A DNA stretch of 64,000 nucleotides from Portevinia maculata (taxonomy: Eukaryota > Arthropoda > Insecta > Diptera > Syrphidae): the NCBI GenBank assembly GCA_949715645.1, contig OX454527.1:19308865-19372864 (forward strand), in the 5' to 3' direction. The notes under the pieces were generated by a model that ran no database searches, was not told the origin of the DNA, and was given only the letters and a program-made list of their open reading frames with translations. A program made the translations under genes and the position numbers. Below are positions 45,125 to 56,079 of the stretch, piece by piece; position 1 is the first letter of the stretch, and every line of letters begins with the position of its first letter.

Positions 45125-46385
45125 GCAATCGTGTGGTCCAGGAGTTTTTAGGCCTGTATCTCTTTCGCGTTTGTATTGGAACGTTAATTGATGTTTGCCT
45201 TTTTGGCAGGGTTCGTAGGATCTCTCCTTTGAAGATGACAGTACTAACTGCGCTCCATTTTTTGGAGATTGCTTCTTTGACGTGAAGGCTTCCTCGGATC
45301 TTGAAACTTCTGATTTGATAAATCTTTGTTACTCCTGTTGTCATGCGATGCACCCTCATCTCAGCTGCCATTAGTTTGTTTTTATTTTGTTTATACTTTT
45401 TCTACGCTGTCCAATATTGTGAACCGTATGTTAGTGCCGAGGGCACTACTGTGGTCTAGAACCTTCATATCATCATCGCAGCTTGCTTTGCTATTGACCA
45501 TAGATCCCAGATATTTGAACTTTACGCACTTGGGAATCACCCTTCCATTAATATAAATATCTGGACTGGATCGAAGTGTATCAGAGAACGGGCAGCCCAA
45601 GTATTCTGTTTTTTCGGACGACACCTATTCCCCTCCAAGACTTCCACCCATACATCAAGTGCTCGTTGCAAGGACGTTTGATCCTCGCTTACGATGGCTC
45701 CATCGTCAGCAAAGAATAAATGATGCATTTTGTAGTTCGTCAGTTTTCCTTCAAGCACATAATCAAGGACTGTAATAAATATCAAGGGACTTAAGACGCT
45801 TCCCTGGTTACCACCTACTTTGATTGCGAACTCCTCGGTGACGCCAACGGGGCATCTTACTCCTGTCCTTACTCGCTCATACATATCCATGATCATCTGT
45901 TTTCTGATTTCTGGAGCTCCTCGATGTCTTGGCGCCACCCATAAAAGATCCTTTGGTTGACTATCAAAGGCCTGTTCAAAATCAACCAACACCATACGCG
46001 AATCCTTTACGGAATCACGATGTTTTTCCATCATTATCCTTATACACACTTTGGATTGCATGGGTGATTGATAATACCCGCTCAACGATGTTCATGGTGT
46101 GTGACAACAGCTTGATTGAACATTTAACGTCACATTCTCGCGTATCGCCTTTTCCTTTATACAAGGAAGAAGAAAACTTTTCCTCCACTGGTTAGGATCG
46201 ACTCTCATCAGTTTGTCGATGAGAATCATGAGCCATTTGGACCTGACGTCTTCCATATCTTTCCAGATTTTAGAGGGTATCTCTTTCAGCCCAACTGCTT
46301 TTCGTTGTTTTGGATTTTACCGCCTTCCTAACTTCTTCGACAGTATTTTGTCCAACCATTTTTTTATGCGAAGTTATATTTTTGG
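45125..46385 (-). pseudogene. RTE-like reverse transcriptase, degraded
   Basis: Minus strand: LYKGKGDTRECD, IKLLSHTMNIVERVL, MVLVDFEQAFDS (motif A), VGGNQGSVLSPLIFITVLDY, HHLFFADDGAIV (motif C, FADD), FKYLGSMVNSKASCDDD and, at the end, AAEMRVHRMTTGVTK with IRGSLHVKEAI. These follow the RTE-type endonuclease-reverse transcriptases. Several frameshifts occur. The 5S-SINE has inserted in or beside its 3' end at 45108. Confidence 0.8.
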
Positions 46386-46387
46386 CA

Positions 46388-46590
46388 CAAATGGAAGTGA
46401 CCTAAAATTTTGAGCCGACTCCAAATGGCAAATTTAATAAGTTTCTTATGAGAGTTCATACCCTTAGAGGTTTGTCAGAGTTTGCAAGAGTCTGGACAGT
46501 GGAAAAGAATTAAATGTTACTGAGCCGCTGTGCGTACTGAGCAAATGCGCGCACTAAAATAATTTGTTAAAAATAATTTCTTGCAGAAAA
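46388..46590 (+). repeat. Short dispersed repeat, copy 2
   Basis: Partner of 44440-44640; shared blocks include 'cacaaatggaag', a 'ttatgagagttcatac'-like stretch and 'gcgcactaaa'. Confidence 0.45.
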
Positions 46591-46605
46591 AAGATATCGA
46601 AAACA

Positions 46606-47493
46606 TAGGGACGGGCTACAGTCCGCTTGGGCGAACTGTTGGATACCCTATTCTTATTCCTATCCCTCATAAGTGGGCGTGTCAAAAGTCTAAGTATGGT
46701 TGAATTGTTAAGAACGCTCTACATATTTTGTTATATAACATTTAAAGGATTTTATCAAAAAAAAAACGCTCCCTAGCTCAAACTTGGGTGTTTCAATAAA
46801 ATTGTTTTATTTAATTGTGGGCGTGTCAATAGGCGGATTTAAAAAAAATTAACACATGAGAATAAAGGCCCCCTAGAGAGTATATATTATAAATTTCAGC
46901 TCCCTAGCCCAAACTTTGAATTTTCAAAAAAAAAAAATAATAATAATTGTGGGCGTGTCAGTGGGCGGATTTTGAAAATATTTACACATGAGCATAAAGG
47001 GCCCATAGAGAGTATATATTATAAATGTCAGCTCCCTACCTTAAAATTTGGATTTTCAAAAATTAATATACCCTTAGAATAGGGTATAAAAAAATGATTT
47101 TATTTATTTGTGGGCGTGTCAGTGGGCGGATTTTGAAAAATTTTTATGCCGAGCAGTTTTAGGAGTCATAGATCATATATAAAAAATTTCAGCTTTCTAG
47201 CTCAAAATTCGATTTGTTCCAAAATTTTGTTTTTTTGAGTTTGTGGGCGTGTGGGGCGGATTTCAAAAATTCGTAAACTTGATTATTTCGGGACCCCAGG
47301 TTAAAATTTCAGCTCTCTGGGTCCAGTTTAAAGGCCTAATTTTTGCCACAGACGGACGGACGGACATGGCTAGATCGACATTACTATCGATGCTGATCAT
47401 AAATATAGTAACTTTTAGGGGTCTACGGGCAATATTAAGGTATGTTACAAACTATGCGTCAAAATTAATATACCCTTATAATAGGGTATAAAA
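46606..47493 (+). repeat. mini-me-like tandem-monomer repeat, copy 3, rearranged
   Basis: Same 5' end, monomers, (GGAC)n, core and 3' palindrome as copies 1 and 2. At 47060-47092 the 3'-terminal text 'cccttagaatagggtata' appears inside a monomer, so part of an end has been copied into the array. Confidence 0.8.
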
Positions 47494-49365
47494 AGCCTCA
47501 CCCTGTTACGATAACTTTCGGTGATACCAAATCTTCTCCATCGAGTGCATGCGCAGAATACAATATGTCGACGAAGCTTCGAGTAACATGCATTACCCTC
47601 ATTTGAAACGGTTTTTCCACATTCCACAGTCCTTGGATTATTAGAAAGGACAACAGCTTTCAAAACTTTTTTTTGTCACAACATGTTTGATGGGCTTATC
47701 ACTAGTAGATACCTATTTCGTTTGCTTTTTTCAATTAATTTAATAAGTAATATGTTTTAATTTGATTTAGATTTTATAAATTATCTATCTTTACAATTTT
47801 ATAAAGATGCCTTGAATATTAAGTATCCTTAATATTCGAGAGTAGGCACACCAAACATTTCCCCAGGAAACGCATTTTCGCAAATGAAAAAGTTCGAATA
47901 ATTAATTTTAATGGTTGAAACTTATGAGCATTTTTTTTTTTAAATGAAACACGGTAATCGTAGTGGTCGTTGTTAACATGGGCGATCACACACCACATAC
48001 TTGTGCAGAGGTGTGGCAGAGCAATTTGAATTCAAAACCGTTTTCCTATAAATCTCATATTAAGTGGATTTTTTTATGCAGACATATTTTATGGTGGCTT
48101 TTCCTGTAAAATGCCTACCATTTAACTGATAATAATTACTAGCCTTAGAGTTTTATACCACCACCGCTAGGCGTGCATTTTTGATTGTGCAATCGCTGTA
48201 CACATGGTACGGCTTGGGGGTCCATACCGGTAGAATTGGTCGTCAGATGGCCAAGTGTTTGATTAATCGAATGATATTCAGCCAAACAACACAAAGTTGT
48301 TTGGTGTCAGCCGCGCCACGATAAACGCCGCCGCACAAAAACTACGAGTATTTTGTAGTTTTTTTTCCGAAAAGTTGTCACGTGTAGAGGTATCGCTTAT
48401 ATGGAAGTCATTTCTACAATAGCGCCGGCCGGTTGTTCGCCGGGATCATAAATCAAACAAATATCTGACTATCGGTGTCAGGTGAACATCATCCTTTCAC
48501 CTGCAGTGCAAGCATGAACAAGGATTTTGATTGGAAGTTAAATTAATTTGCAAGTTACGGTTGTTATGAAAAATGGGTTCGAGGTGGCAGTTTGACAGAA
48601 GCTAAACGTTTGATGTCATAACTGTTCATAGATTGCTGGGTACGTTAATGGATGGCTATTAACTGCAAAATGGTCATCATTTAGAAGCGATTATGAAGTC
48701 TTCTGCAAAGGCTGCAAAATTAGTGTTATAAAAAGCCCAGAAGGTATAGGTTGGATAACTTATTACCCTTAACACTATGCTCTTATCCTACATGCGGCTC
48801 GGAGGTGAGCATTTAGCAGTAAGAAATGATGTTCCTGTAACTATTTTTAGGGAAAATGTTGCTGAAAACTTATCGCAGCAGTCAGATAGGTCCGTGTTCC
48901 GGAGATTCCTTATCTTTATTCGCACTCCCAATACCCATCATCATGCCTGAGTATTATTAAAACATTATACAATATTTTGCATGATGAATTGAGTGTATAG
49001 ACTATAAGCTTTGAATAACAATCAAATCGTCATTCAAGTTGTTCATTTGTACCTAAAAATCAACGCTGACCGTCATGCGGTAGCAAACATTTTTTAGCAT
49101 CATTTTTGAGTTGAGTCATGCCATCATGCTGGCTACGAATCGTCCCTTTTGCGTGATATCAAGGGTACCTTTGCCTGAGGTCGGGGAAGGTTCGCGTGAA
49201 TCGTTCAGGACACAAAGCCGTCAAAGCCAAACAATAAACACTTATAAAGTTCTTCAGCATGACCTTTACGATAACAACTATTTTCATGACCGTAACAATT
49301 TGGATGTCATCTCAATATTTTGTAAGCCCAGGGGAAATTCCTACTTACTTTACTTTTGGTGGTGC
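47494..49365. other. No recognisable gene
   Basis: No domain, terminal repeat or tandem structure was recognised; a T run lies at 47930-47942. Confidence 0.35.
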
Positions 49366-50250
49366 TTACAGTCCGGGGTGGGCCTCAACCAACAAGCCCC
49401 TCCAACCAGCTCGGAGCCTCGCCAGCTGCCAGTTACGCAAACCAAGTTGGTTGAGGTCGTTCTCCAATTATGCGCGCCACCTAGGGTGGGGTCTTCCTCT
49501 GCTGCGTTGACCCTCAGGGTTGAATTCGAAGACTCAGAGGCATCTCAGTGGTTGTATTTTTAGCTTTTTGCCAAGTCAGTGTCGCTGTATAGCCCGTATA
49601 GTTCGTCGTTGAATTTTCTTCTGCACACTCCATCGTTACAAACTCTCAAAGCATCCCAATAGGTTTTCATCGGCTTTTAACAAGGTCCATGCTTCAGCAT
49701 CATACAGTAGGACAGGGATGATTAAGGTCTTATACAATATCTAATTGGTTCTACGAGAGAGGGCTTTACTTCTTAGATGCCTTCTTAGCCCGAAAAATCA
49801 GCGATTGGAAAGAGTGATTCTTCGCTTGATTTCTGAGCCGATGTCATTTTGCGAAGTGATATTGGAGCCCAGGGGGACAAAGTCTTTAACTACTTCTAAG
49901 TTGTATCTGTCCATCGTGATATTTTGTCCGAGTCGCCGATATTGATGCATGCCAATGCACCACTGACAGCTCACCGCGTTCTCTCAATAATGAAAATATC
50001 ATCAGCAAGTAGTTGAACGGACTTTTGAAAAATTTTAGGTACCTCTGGTGTTGGCTTGTGAGTTCCGTAAATTTTCTTCAAGAACGATGTTAAAGAAAGT
50101 ACATGATAGCGCGTCGTCTTGTCTCACACCTTTTTCGACATCAAATGGCTCGCTGGTGTTCTTGCCGACTTCGAACGAACAGCGATGTTTCTCCATCGTC
50201 ATCCTGAACAAACGGACGAGTTTGACGAGGAACTTAAATTACATTTCACA
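49366..50250 (-). pseudogene. RTE-like reverse transcriptase relic
   Basis: Minus text: LFRMTMEKHRCSFEVGKNTS, GVRQDDALSCTFFNIVLE (palm block), LLADDIFII (ADD box), and RRKFNDELYGLYSDTDLAKS near the end, where 'ggcccaccccgg' closes the element. Frameshifts and stops are frequent. The same 3' end closes the copy at 53690. Confidence 0.75.
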
Positions 50251-50254
50251 CTGT

Positions 50255-50478
50255 AGGGGACAACAAAGCTGAGTGTACATTGTGCAATCAACGAGCCGGA
50301 GAAGTCGTTCATCGTTTCATTGGAATCTGTCCTAGAAGATCTAGCTGGGGGAAAAACAGCTTTACGTCGGATGGAATCTTATGCATTTTAAATGAGGAAC
50401 ATTGTACTGCCTTATATAAATACTTGAAAACCGCTCTGAAATACCGGCATCAAATAATAAATGAAGCTTTTTGGTAAT
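50255..50478 (+). pseudogene. LINE C-terminal fragment
   Basis: GDNKAECTLCNQRAGEVVHR, FIGICPRRSS and LYKYLKTALKYRHQIINEAF form a Cys-Cys-His-Cys zinc motif and tail close to the end of the LINE at 55617-58954 (CSLCKSNERENVLHFIARC, IKIALTYRK). It ends just before a mariner element. Confidence 0.65.
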
Positions 50479-50483
50479 CATAT

Positions 50484-51682
50484 ATAAAGGGTATTTCATT
50501 AGCGACTTGGCAACTTCAAACTTTCAGTGTGAACGCACCCTTAACCCGATTACCCAACTGTCAATGTCAAAATATTCATCAAAATTCAACAACTTCATCA
50601 TGGTGAAGTACACGAAAGAACAACGTTTACAAATAATTAAAATTTACTACCGAAATTCCGAGTCCGTGGTCACAACGCCAATTTTCGGCTGTGATTCTCG
50701 TCCCAGTAGACATGCAATTCATAGTCTAGTGAACAAATTTGAGGCAGAATATTCGCTGCTTGATGTTGCAGTGCCAGTGAGACTACGTTTTGCCCGAGGT
50801 GTGGAGGATATTGCTGCCGTAGGGGCGTCCGTCACAAACCAGCGAAATCAGTCAATTTCACGGCATTCTCAAGAATTGGGAATCTTCCAGACCACATTAT
50901 GGCGAATTTCGCGTAAGGATCTTGGCCTGCATCCTTTCAAGATCAAGCTGACTGAAGAACTAAAGCCACTTGATCCTATGAAGCAACGTACGTTGGGCTC
51001 TGGACATGATGGAAAACAATGAAGAAGTTCAGCGCAAAATCGACTTCAGCGATGAAGCACATTTTTGGTTAAACGGCTTCGTCAATAAGCAAAATATGCG
51101 TTACTGGACAGGTGAGAACCCTCATGTGCTTCGTGAAACAGCATCCGTAAAAAGTCACTGTTTGGAGCGGTTTTCATGCTGCTGGCGTCATTGGGCCGTT
51201 TCGTCACGTTACGGTTAATGACATTCGCTACAGAGACATGTTGGAACGTTATTTCTTTGAGCAATTGCATGAATTGGACATCAGTGGTTGGTTCCAATAA
51301 GACGGTGCCACAAGCAACACAGCGGGAGCAACAATCGAGTTATTGAAGTCTCAGTTCGGTGAACGTGTTATCTCGACAAACGGACCCGTCTATTGGCCGC
51401 CGAGATCGTGTGATTCAACGCCTCTAGACTTTTTTTTATGGAGCTATATTAAATCATTGGTCTACCCGGCGACGTTAGAGCAGCTCAGAGCCAATATTGA
51501 ACGAGAAATAGCAGCCGCGTCATCGAAAATTGGGTTCAACGTATCGACCGCTGCATACGTTCCCGTGATGGACAAAGGAACGAAGTCGAATTCCATTCAT
51601 AAATGTTTTTTTTAGATATCTCAAGTAGTTTACATTTTATTTAAAAAAGAAGTTGTCAAGTCCTTAATGAAAGACCCTTTAT
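50484..51682 (+). mobile_element. mariner element, DD41D type
   Basis: Terminal inverted repeats: AAAGGGTATTTCATTAGCGA at the left and AAAGGGTCTTTCATTAAGGA at the right read inward, followed by CTTGGCAACTTC or CTTGACAACTTC. TA adjoins both. About 1.2 kb, a normal mariner size. Confidence 0.88.
50600..51615 (+). pseudogene. DD41D mariner transposase, broken
   Basis: MVKYTKEQRLQIIKIYYRNS opens a helix-turn-helix; LVNKFEAEYSLLD and DIAAVGASV follow. A frameshift near 51005 leads to IDFSDEAHFWLNGFVNKQN (first Asp); another leads to RYRDMLERYFFEQLHELDIS, then TAA inside WFQQ-DGATSNTA (second Asp) and CDSTPLDFFLWSYIKSLVY (third Asp). Exactly 41 residues separate the second and third Asp, as in the rosa group. 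Two frameshifts and a stop make it inactive. Confidence 0.85.
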
Positions 51683-52664
51683 AACGTCTGAGCTCGAATT
51701 TGTAAGTGACATAATATTGCTGTTTTATGTGATGATTTTAATACAAATTTGAATTTCCTTATGTTTTGTGTCTCAGAGCGGAACTTCATAAACAGTTCGA
51801 TAAATATCTTGAAACAGACCTCTAGTATTTAGAACTTACTCAAAATTAACCAAGGCTTTCGCATGTATGCCGTTTTCCAAGTAAGAGTAATTGGAACGAA
51901 AGCATTATGTGCACGTGCAGTAATGCAGTTATATATTATGTTGGGAAACACCATCTAAGGGGCTGCTATGATGAAATTTATAAGCAAACAACAACTATTT
52001 TTATAGCAAAGCTTCCTGTTCCAATTGGGATACCGACAAACAGAAGCCAAACCTTGTTTGTAAATGAAAAAAATTGTAAAGCCGTACATTGAATAGGTTC
52101 GGTTCCGGAGGTTACAAACATACTCCACATTTGTTATGAATTTTAACCAAGACTCTGAATTTGCCAGAAGCACTTTTAGCCTACATTCTTAACAAGCGTC
52201 GATTGTTATGGTTAATTGATAGTTCTTGGTATAGGTCGCTGGTCACACCAAATTATAGAATGACACACAAAAAATGCAAGCAGAAATGGTAGAAATGCTT
52301 TACGGCTAGAACAGCAACAACGGTTTTGACAGGTGCAGCAATAATTTCAAAACAAATGCTTCTCAATGCAACAGAACGCATTAATCAAGGCGACAGCAGC
52401 AGCATTGCCAACTTTCGGAAACATTCTAAATTCGCTTTAGCTGTGCGAATTCTACCAATCTTGCGATGATATTTTCAGTTTTCAAAACATTCGAATGCAT
52501 ATATTTTGAGCGGATTTTCTTAATTGTTTGTATTTTAAGAGAATTTATCTGTTTTGTTTAAAAAAATGTTTTGTTTACTCCTGTTGCTGTTAGTGCTGTT
52601 GCTGTGCTAGTGCGCCTCAAGCACTTATACTCGTACCTAATGGTCCATTGTACTTCAGCATATA
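51683..52664. other. No recognisable gene
   Basis: AT-rich sequence with chance frames only. Confidence 0.35.
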
Positions 52665-53007
52665 GTCCAGTCAAATTAGCCCTTAAAATAGAGGTAAGGT
52701 TACATTAATTCCCATAGAGCTAAAAATTGGAATGAATGTTCAAAATACTATTATAAATGAATTGTGAAAAGTCCCCATCAATCCCGCTTCGGCAAAAAAT
52801 GTTATTAACGGTAAAAGTTTGCAAAAATAGGTTTTTCGCGTTTTCCAGCTAAACGGTGAGCTTTACAGCAAAATAGTACAGACAAAAATTGAAGATCATC
52901 CGATTTTCTACCAAAAATGTATATACACTTTTTTTCATAAGTATTGCCATTTCCGTGATATAGCGGCTGAAAGAATTGAAAAAAAAATTTATTCGTGATA
53001 TGCACGT
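52665..53007 (+). repeat. Left terminal inverted repeat
   Basis: Pairs with 54989-55322 over about 335 bp with few mismatches; contains 'agtccccatcaatccc' and 'tgccatttccgtgatatagc'. Confidence 0.9.
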
Positions 53008-53147
53008 TAATGTACTTTTATATACATTTTTGAACCGTTATACGAGTAAACATATGAGTCCGTATGTCTTATAAATACAAATTATAAAATTCTTAGAATA
53101 TAAATGAACGTCAAAAACTCCGCCCCTATTTCCATTTAGGCCCGCCC

Positions 53148-53217
53148 TTCACTACACAAAATAACTGCGCAAACAGAAATAGAAACGCCAATTTGGAGCA
53201 GTTATTTTGTACAGTGA
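53148..53217. repeat. 70-bp perfect-ended palindrome
   Basis: 'ttcactacacaaaataactg' pairs with 'cagttattttgtacagtgaa', one mismatch. Another 'cacaaaataactgcgcaaa' lies at about 53235. Likely a minimal MITE. Confidence 0.65.
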
Positions 53218-53389
53218 ATGGCCGGTCTTAGGCCACAAAATAACTGCGCAAATAGATTTGAGCAAAAATCAAAATTGTTTACTGTTAGTCGTAAGCATTC
53301 CTTCGTAGTGACAACTCGTGGCTATATATATATATTAGTATTACTTACTGCTCGAACTCCAACAGAAAAAAATATTTATTCATCAAAAT

Positions 53390-53689
53390 GCCAAAATCAT
53401 ATACTGCGATACAACATCAGCATTTTTCAAGAGGGGCAAAACAACGGTTTTGAAATTGTTCGAGAAACAAAATTTAATTAATTGTGCTGAAGTTTTTAAA
53501 GATAGTAACTCTACTCATGAAGTTATAATCACTAATGGAATTCGCTTTCTTCTTTCTATGTACGGAGCTCCAAAAAAAGTTATCTGCTTGGATAAACTCC
53601 GATACTTATCTTTTGCAAAAAAAAACTTATAATAAAAAACAAGTGCAATTATCTTGTCTTCCCCCAACCGGGGTGGACCTGGGCCTCAA
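53390..53689 (+). pseudogene. CXC-protein gene, 5' part before the LINE
   Basis: Frame: FFKRGKTTVLKLFEKQNLIN, EVFKDSNSTHEVIITNG, IRFLLSMYGAPKKVICLDKL and RYLSFAKK, then a frame change into NKKQVQLSCLPPT, where the LINE begins. I remember this layout (G-K-G-K-x-LK-F then LPPT and later a CXC domain) from multi-copy uncharacterised arthropod proteins. The start of the gene is not seen. Confidence 0.6.
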
Positions 53690-54400
53690 CTAATACGCCT
53701 CTCCAGTTACTCGTAGCACCATCTTTGGCTAACTGCCTCCAGTTGCGCACTCCAAGTTGGTTGCGATCCCCTTCCACTTGCGCGCGCCACCTAATGCGAG
53801 GTCTTCCTCTACTGCGTTGTCCCTCCGGGTTGGAATCGAAGACTCTTTGGGCCGGAGCGTTGGTGTCCATTCGCGCTACATGTCCTAGCCATCTTAGTCG
53901 ACTGATTCGCACTTTTTTGACCAGATCGATGTCACTGTACATCTCGTAGAGTTCGGTGTTAAATCTCCTCCTCCAAAGCCCGTCAACGCAAACGGGACTG
54001 AAGACTACTCGAAAAATTTTGCGTTCGAAACGACCAAGGAGATTTTTATCCGCTTTTGCTAATGTCCACGCTTCTGCGCCGTGGACATGGACTGGGATGA
54101 TGAGGGTCTTATACAAAGTCTCCTTAGTGTTTCAGGACAAGGCCTTACTAGTCAATTGCTTCTTAGGCCAAAGACACAGCGGTTGACAAGTGTAATTCTT
54201 CGTTTGATTTCTGATGTGATGTCGTTTTCGGAATTTATAGCGGAGCCAAGGTAGACAAAGTCCCTAACTACCTCAAAGTTGTAGCTGTCTATCGTGACGT
54301 TCTGTCGTTCTGTCCGATTCGTCGATGTTGTGTGTCCCTTCTTGTTGACAGTATATACTTGGTTTTGCCCTCATTCACCTCAACAACATCTATTCCGGGT
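53690..54400 (-). mobile_element. RTE-like LINE fragment inside the CXC element
   Basis: Minus strand, 5' truncated: VNEGKTKYILSTRRDTQHRR, FVYLGSAINSENDITSEIKR and an open stretch from 54116: AEAWTLAKADKNLLGRFERK, FSPVCVDGLWRRRFNTELYE, RLRWLGHVARMDTNAP and GVLVEAQVHPGWG. The element appears to end at 'ggtccaccccgg'; CXC coding text starts directly beyond. A clear target duplication was not found. Confidence 0.8.
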
Positions 54401-54417
54401 ATATTATCAAGTTCAAG

Positions 54418-54815
54418 TGTGACTTGGTAATAAAATGGATCCAGAAGACTGGGGTTGGAAGTTAGTTGACAATGCATTGGAACCAATTCATACGTTATTC
54501 CCACCTGCACCAGAAAAACTCCTTAACACCATCTTTTGCAATTGCAAAAAAGGTTGCAATGCTAAATGCGGCTGTAAAAAGGTTGGACTGTTTTGTTCTT
54601 TAGCATGTACCAATTGTCAAGGACAGTCGTGCTCCAAAATCAATACTAGATGAGAATAATTACGATCTCAGTGATGAGACATATAATGCATCACTTTTAG
54701 AACATATTTGTATCCAGCAGGAAGATGAAGAAAAAGAAGATGAAAAAAAAAGAAGAAGAAGACAACGAAGACAGTACACTAGAAGTTCTATTGGATTATT
54801 ATGAATCCGACGAAT
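54418..54815 (+). pseudogene. CXC-protein gene, 3' part with cysteine-rich domain
   Basis: Text resumes QV-stop-LGNKMDPEDWGWKLVD and reads APEKLLNTIFCNCKKGCNAK, CGCKKVGLFCSLACTNC and QGQSC: nine cysteines in CXC/tesmin-TSO1-like spacing, a zinc and DNA-binding fold. After a shift at 54650 an acidic tail, EDNEDSTLEVLLDYYESDE, ends in TAA at 54817. The link to a transposon is shown here by the enclosing inverted repeats. Function unknown. Confidence 0.7.
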
Positions 54816-54988
54816 AATTTTTCCAAATTATTTTTTCATTTATATATTACATAATTTACACAGCTTTCATCATTTTCAATACTCAATTTGAATTCAATAG
54901 GATCACAATGGATCGTGGAATAACCCTACCGGGGAAACCACGTTAAAAAAAAGCGCCAAGCACACTACCTCATAGGTGGTGTGGAAAC

Positions 54989-55322
54989 TTGTGCATATTA
55001 CGAATACATTTTTTTTTCAATTCTTTCAACCGCTATATCACGGAAATGGCAATACTTATGAAAAAAAAGTGTAAATACATTTTTTGTAGAGAATCGGATG
55101 ATCTACAATTTTTGTCTGTACTAACTTGCTGTAAAGCTCACCGTTTAGCTGAGAAACGCGAAAAACTTATTTTTGCAAACTTTTACCGTTAATAACATTT
55201 TTTGCCGAAGGGGGATTGATGGGGACTTTTCACAATTCATTTATAATAGTATTCTGAACATTCATTCTAATTTTTAGCTCTATGGGAATTAATGTAACCT
55301 TCAAAGTCTAATTTGACTGGAC
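54989..55322 (-). repeat. Right terminal inverted repeat
   Basis: Reverse complement of 52665-53007, for example 'gctatatcacggaaatggca' at about 55032. Ends GTCCAG read inward. Confidence 0.9.
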
Positions 55323-55323
55323 T

Positions 55324-55605
55324 AATACCCGCTCGCTGCTTACTAGCGATTTGCAATAGAGCCAGTATCAGAGAACCTGCTAGTGGCCTTGGCAAACCGA
55401 AGGATACTAGCGAGCTCTATATCACAAAACTCATCTTCCTGGACGTATGGTTTACCTAGAGTATTGAGCCTAGTTCTGGCGAAAGCAAGTCATTCACCGA
55501 TAAAATGAGATGACGTGTAATCTGCCTCAAGGCAATATTCACACTGAACCGAGCTTCTCACGTTGATGGTTTTCAGGTGCTCGTTAAGAGGACTAAAACC
55601 AATGA
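55324..55605 (-). pseudogene. Older LINE, C-terminal tail
   Basis: Minus text VIGFSPLNEHLKTINVRSSV, CEYCLEADYTSSHFIGE and LRFAKATSRF is the zinc-knuckle end of a LINE with RNase H. Its upstream half is at 58966-59600, separated by LINE insertion 55617-58954; LLGLNRKDLRNLVGL joins directly to VIGFSP. Confidence 0.75.
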
Positions 55606-56079
55606 CGAGACCAACCAGTAGTAGTAGTAGTAGTAGTAGTGGATTTATTAATTCATAAAATGTGGTATTTACAAAACAGTTGAATTTTTCTTAAAAAAAA
55701 AAATAACAAATCTTTTGAGGCATGGCCGGAAGGGCCGTCAGTCAGATGATATCTTTTGTTAATACATTTTCTAATTTTGTGAATTAATGGTGCTTTGGTA
55801 TCTAGTTTGATTAAATTTAAAATTCTTCTCTTATTATTTACTTTCTATATGTAAGTGCTATTTTTATATATTGCGATAATTTTTTCCAATCCGTTCCATT
55901 TAAAATTGCTATGAGGTCTATTCGTTCCAAGTAATTCCGTTTCCATATTTGTCGCCGTATCTCAGCTAGAATCGGACATCTTGCGATGAAATGCAGTACA
56001 TTTTCCCTTTCGTTGCTTTTGCATAAGGAGCAGTTAAGTGCTAAGTCATTGCGATGCGGTATGAAATTAAGCGGTAATA

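Larger units (their letters stand above)
52665..55322 (+). mobile_element. Unclassified element: ~340-bp terminal inverted repeats around a CXC gene
   Basis: The arms 52665-53007 and 54989-55322 are near-identical inverted repeats starting GTCCAGTCAAATTAG; TA flanks each outer end. Between them is a cysteine-rich CXC gene in two pieces, split by an RTE-like LINE (53690-54400), and a small palindrome at 53148. No known transposase is seen, so this is either a deleted derivative or a family whose enzyme I do not recognise. Without the LINE it is about 1.95 kb. Confidence 0.8.
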
